DNA from: an uncultured Ignavibacteriales bacterium
GTDB lineage: Bacteria; Bacteroidota; Ignavibacteria; Ignavibacteriales; Ignavibacteriaceae
Length of the DNA stretch: 6,475 nt
Direction of reading: 5' to 3'
Assembly (NCBI GenBank): GCA_913053915.1
Contig: CAJXGP010000126.1
Coordinates: 1 to 6,475 of the forward strand
Part shown: positions 6,176 to 6,475 of the stretch, piece by piece
Layout: each line of letters opens with the position of its first letter
How positions within the stretch are numbered: position 1 is the first letter of the stretch
The notes under the pieces: model-generated
The model's database searches: none
The model's input: only the letters and a program-made list of their open reading frames with translations
What the model was told of the DNA's origin: nothing
Made by a program: the position numbers and the translations under genes

Positions 6176-6475
6176 ATGGAACTAACTGAAGAAGAAAAGG
6201 GAGTACTCATGTTCGCTGCCCGAGATTCAATTCGTTCGATCTTCGAGGAAATCCCAAAACCTATAATTAACTATAAATTTTACCCGCACTTGGAAGAAAG
6301 AGGGGCGGGAGCTTTTGTCACGTTAACTATAAAAGACAATTTGCGAGGTTGTATCGGTTATATTACTTCCAATCAAACATTATATGAAACCGTATGCGAT
6401 GCAGCCAAACAAGCAGCCCTTAACGATCCGCGATTTTCACCTCTTTCCCAAGATGAGCTACGTTATATCAATATT
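6176..6475 (+). CDS. AMMECR1-domain protein (AmmeMemoRadiSam system protein A), 5' part only
   Basis: The first 100 codons of this gene are present; the window ends inside it. The family is usually around 180-200 residues, so roughly the second half is missing. Two family hallmarks are visible: LRGCIGYI (56-63), the conserved AMMECR1 signature, and AALNDPRFSPLSQDEL (80-95), which matches the usual A-x-x-DPRF-PL-x-x-E-L block. An N-terminal helix (LTEEEKGVLMFAARDSI, 3-19) precedes them, as in standalone bacterial and archaeal members. In many bacteria this domain is encoded with, or fused to, a MEMO-family protein and a radical SAM enzyme. The set is recognised by co-occurrence, and I know of no firmly established reaction for it. 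The partner genes, if present here, lie to the right. A 311-base gap and a likely terminator separate it from the tryptophanase unit. Confidence 0.88.
   Translation, partial: MELTEEEKGVLMFAARDSIRSIFEEIPKPIINYKFYPHLEERGAGAFVTLTIKDNLRGCIGYITSNQTLYETVCDAAKQAALNDPRFSPLSQDELRYINI

Overview
This is an AT-rich bacterial segment with five protein-coding genes, of which the last is cut by the right edge. The combination suggests an anaerobic or fermentative member of the Bacteroidota / Ignavibacteriota / Chlorobiota group: low G+C, a long PriA of about 820 residues, a gene resembling the Bacteroidota-associated family DUF4905, a tryptophanase, and two genes that start without a visible Shine-Dalgarno sequence. 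This placement is an inference from gene content. There is no rRNA gene or other marker to fix it.

Layout. A short leader of 87 bases with a GC-richer left end precedes priA (88-2556, +), the replication-restart helicase. A 49-base gap containing a 12-bp hairpin separates it from a convergent gene (2606-3430, -) for a five-helix membrane protein of the Yip1 type. A 219-base AT-rich divergent region then holds the start signals of that gene and of a PLP-dependent beta-lyase (3650-5023, +). This lyase looks like tyrosine phenol-lyase over most of its length but has tryptophanase residues at the three substrate-discriminating positions I could place. Four bases later begins a DUF4905-like protein (5028-5864, +) with propeller-like repeats, probably on the same transcript. 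A hairpin with a T-run follows, then a 311-base non-coding stretch, then the first 100 codons of an AMMECR1-domain protein (6176 onward, +), component A of the AmmeMemoRadiSam set.

How they work together. priA and the Yip1-type gene are separate units. The tryptophanase and the DUF4905-like gene form the only likely operon, which would link tryptophan breakdown (indole, pyruvate, ammonia) to a protein of unknown role. The AMMECR1 gene starts a new unit whose partners, if present, lie beyond the window. I saw no tRNA, rRNA, CRISPR array, insertion sequence, toxin-antitoxin pair or defence gene. The most interesting points are the mixed lyase signature, its pairing with the unknown downstream gene, and the AMMECR1 gene at the edge.
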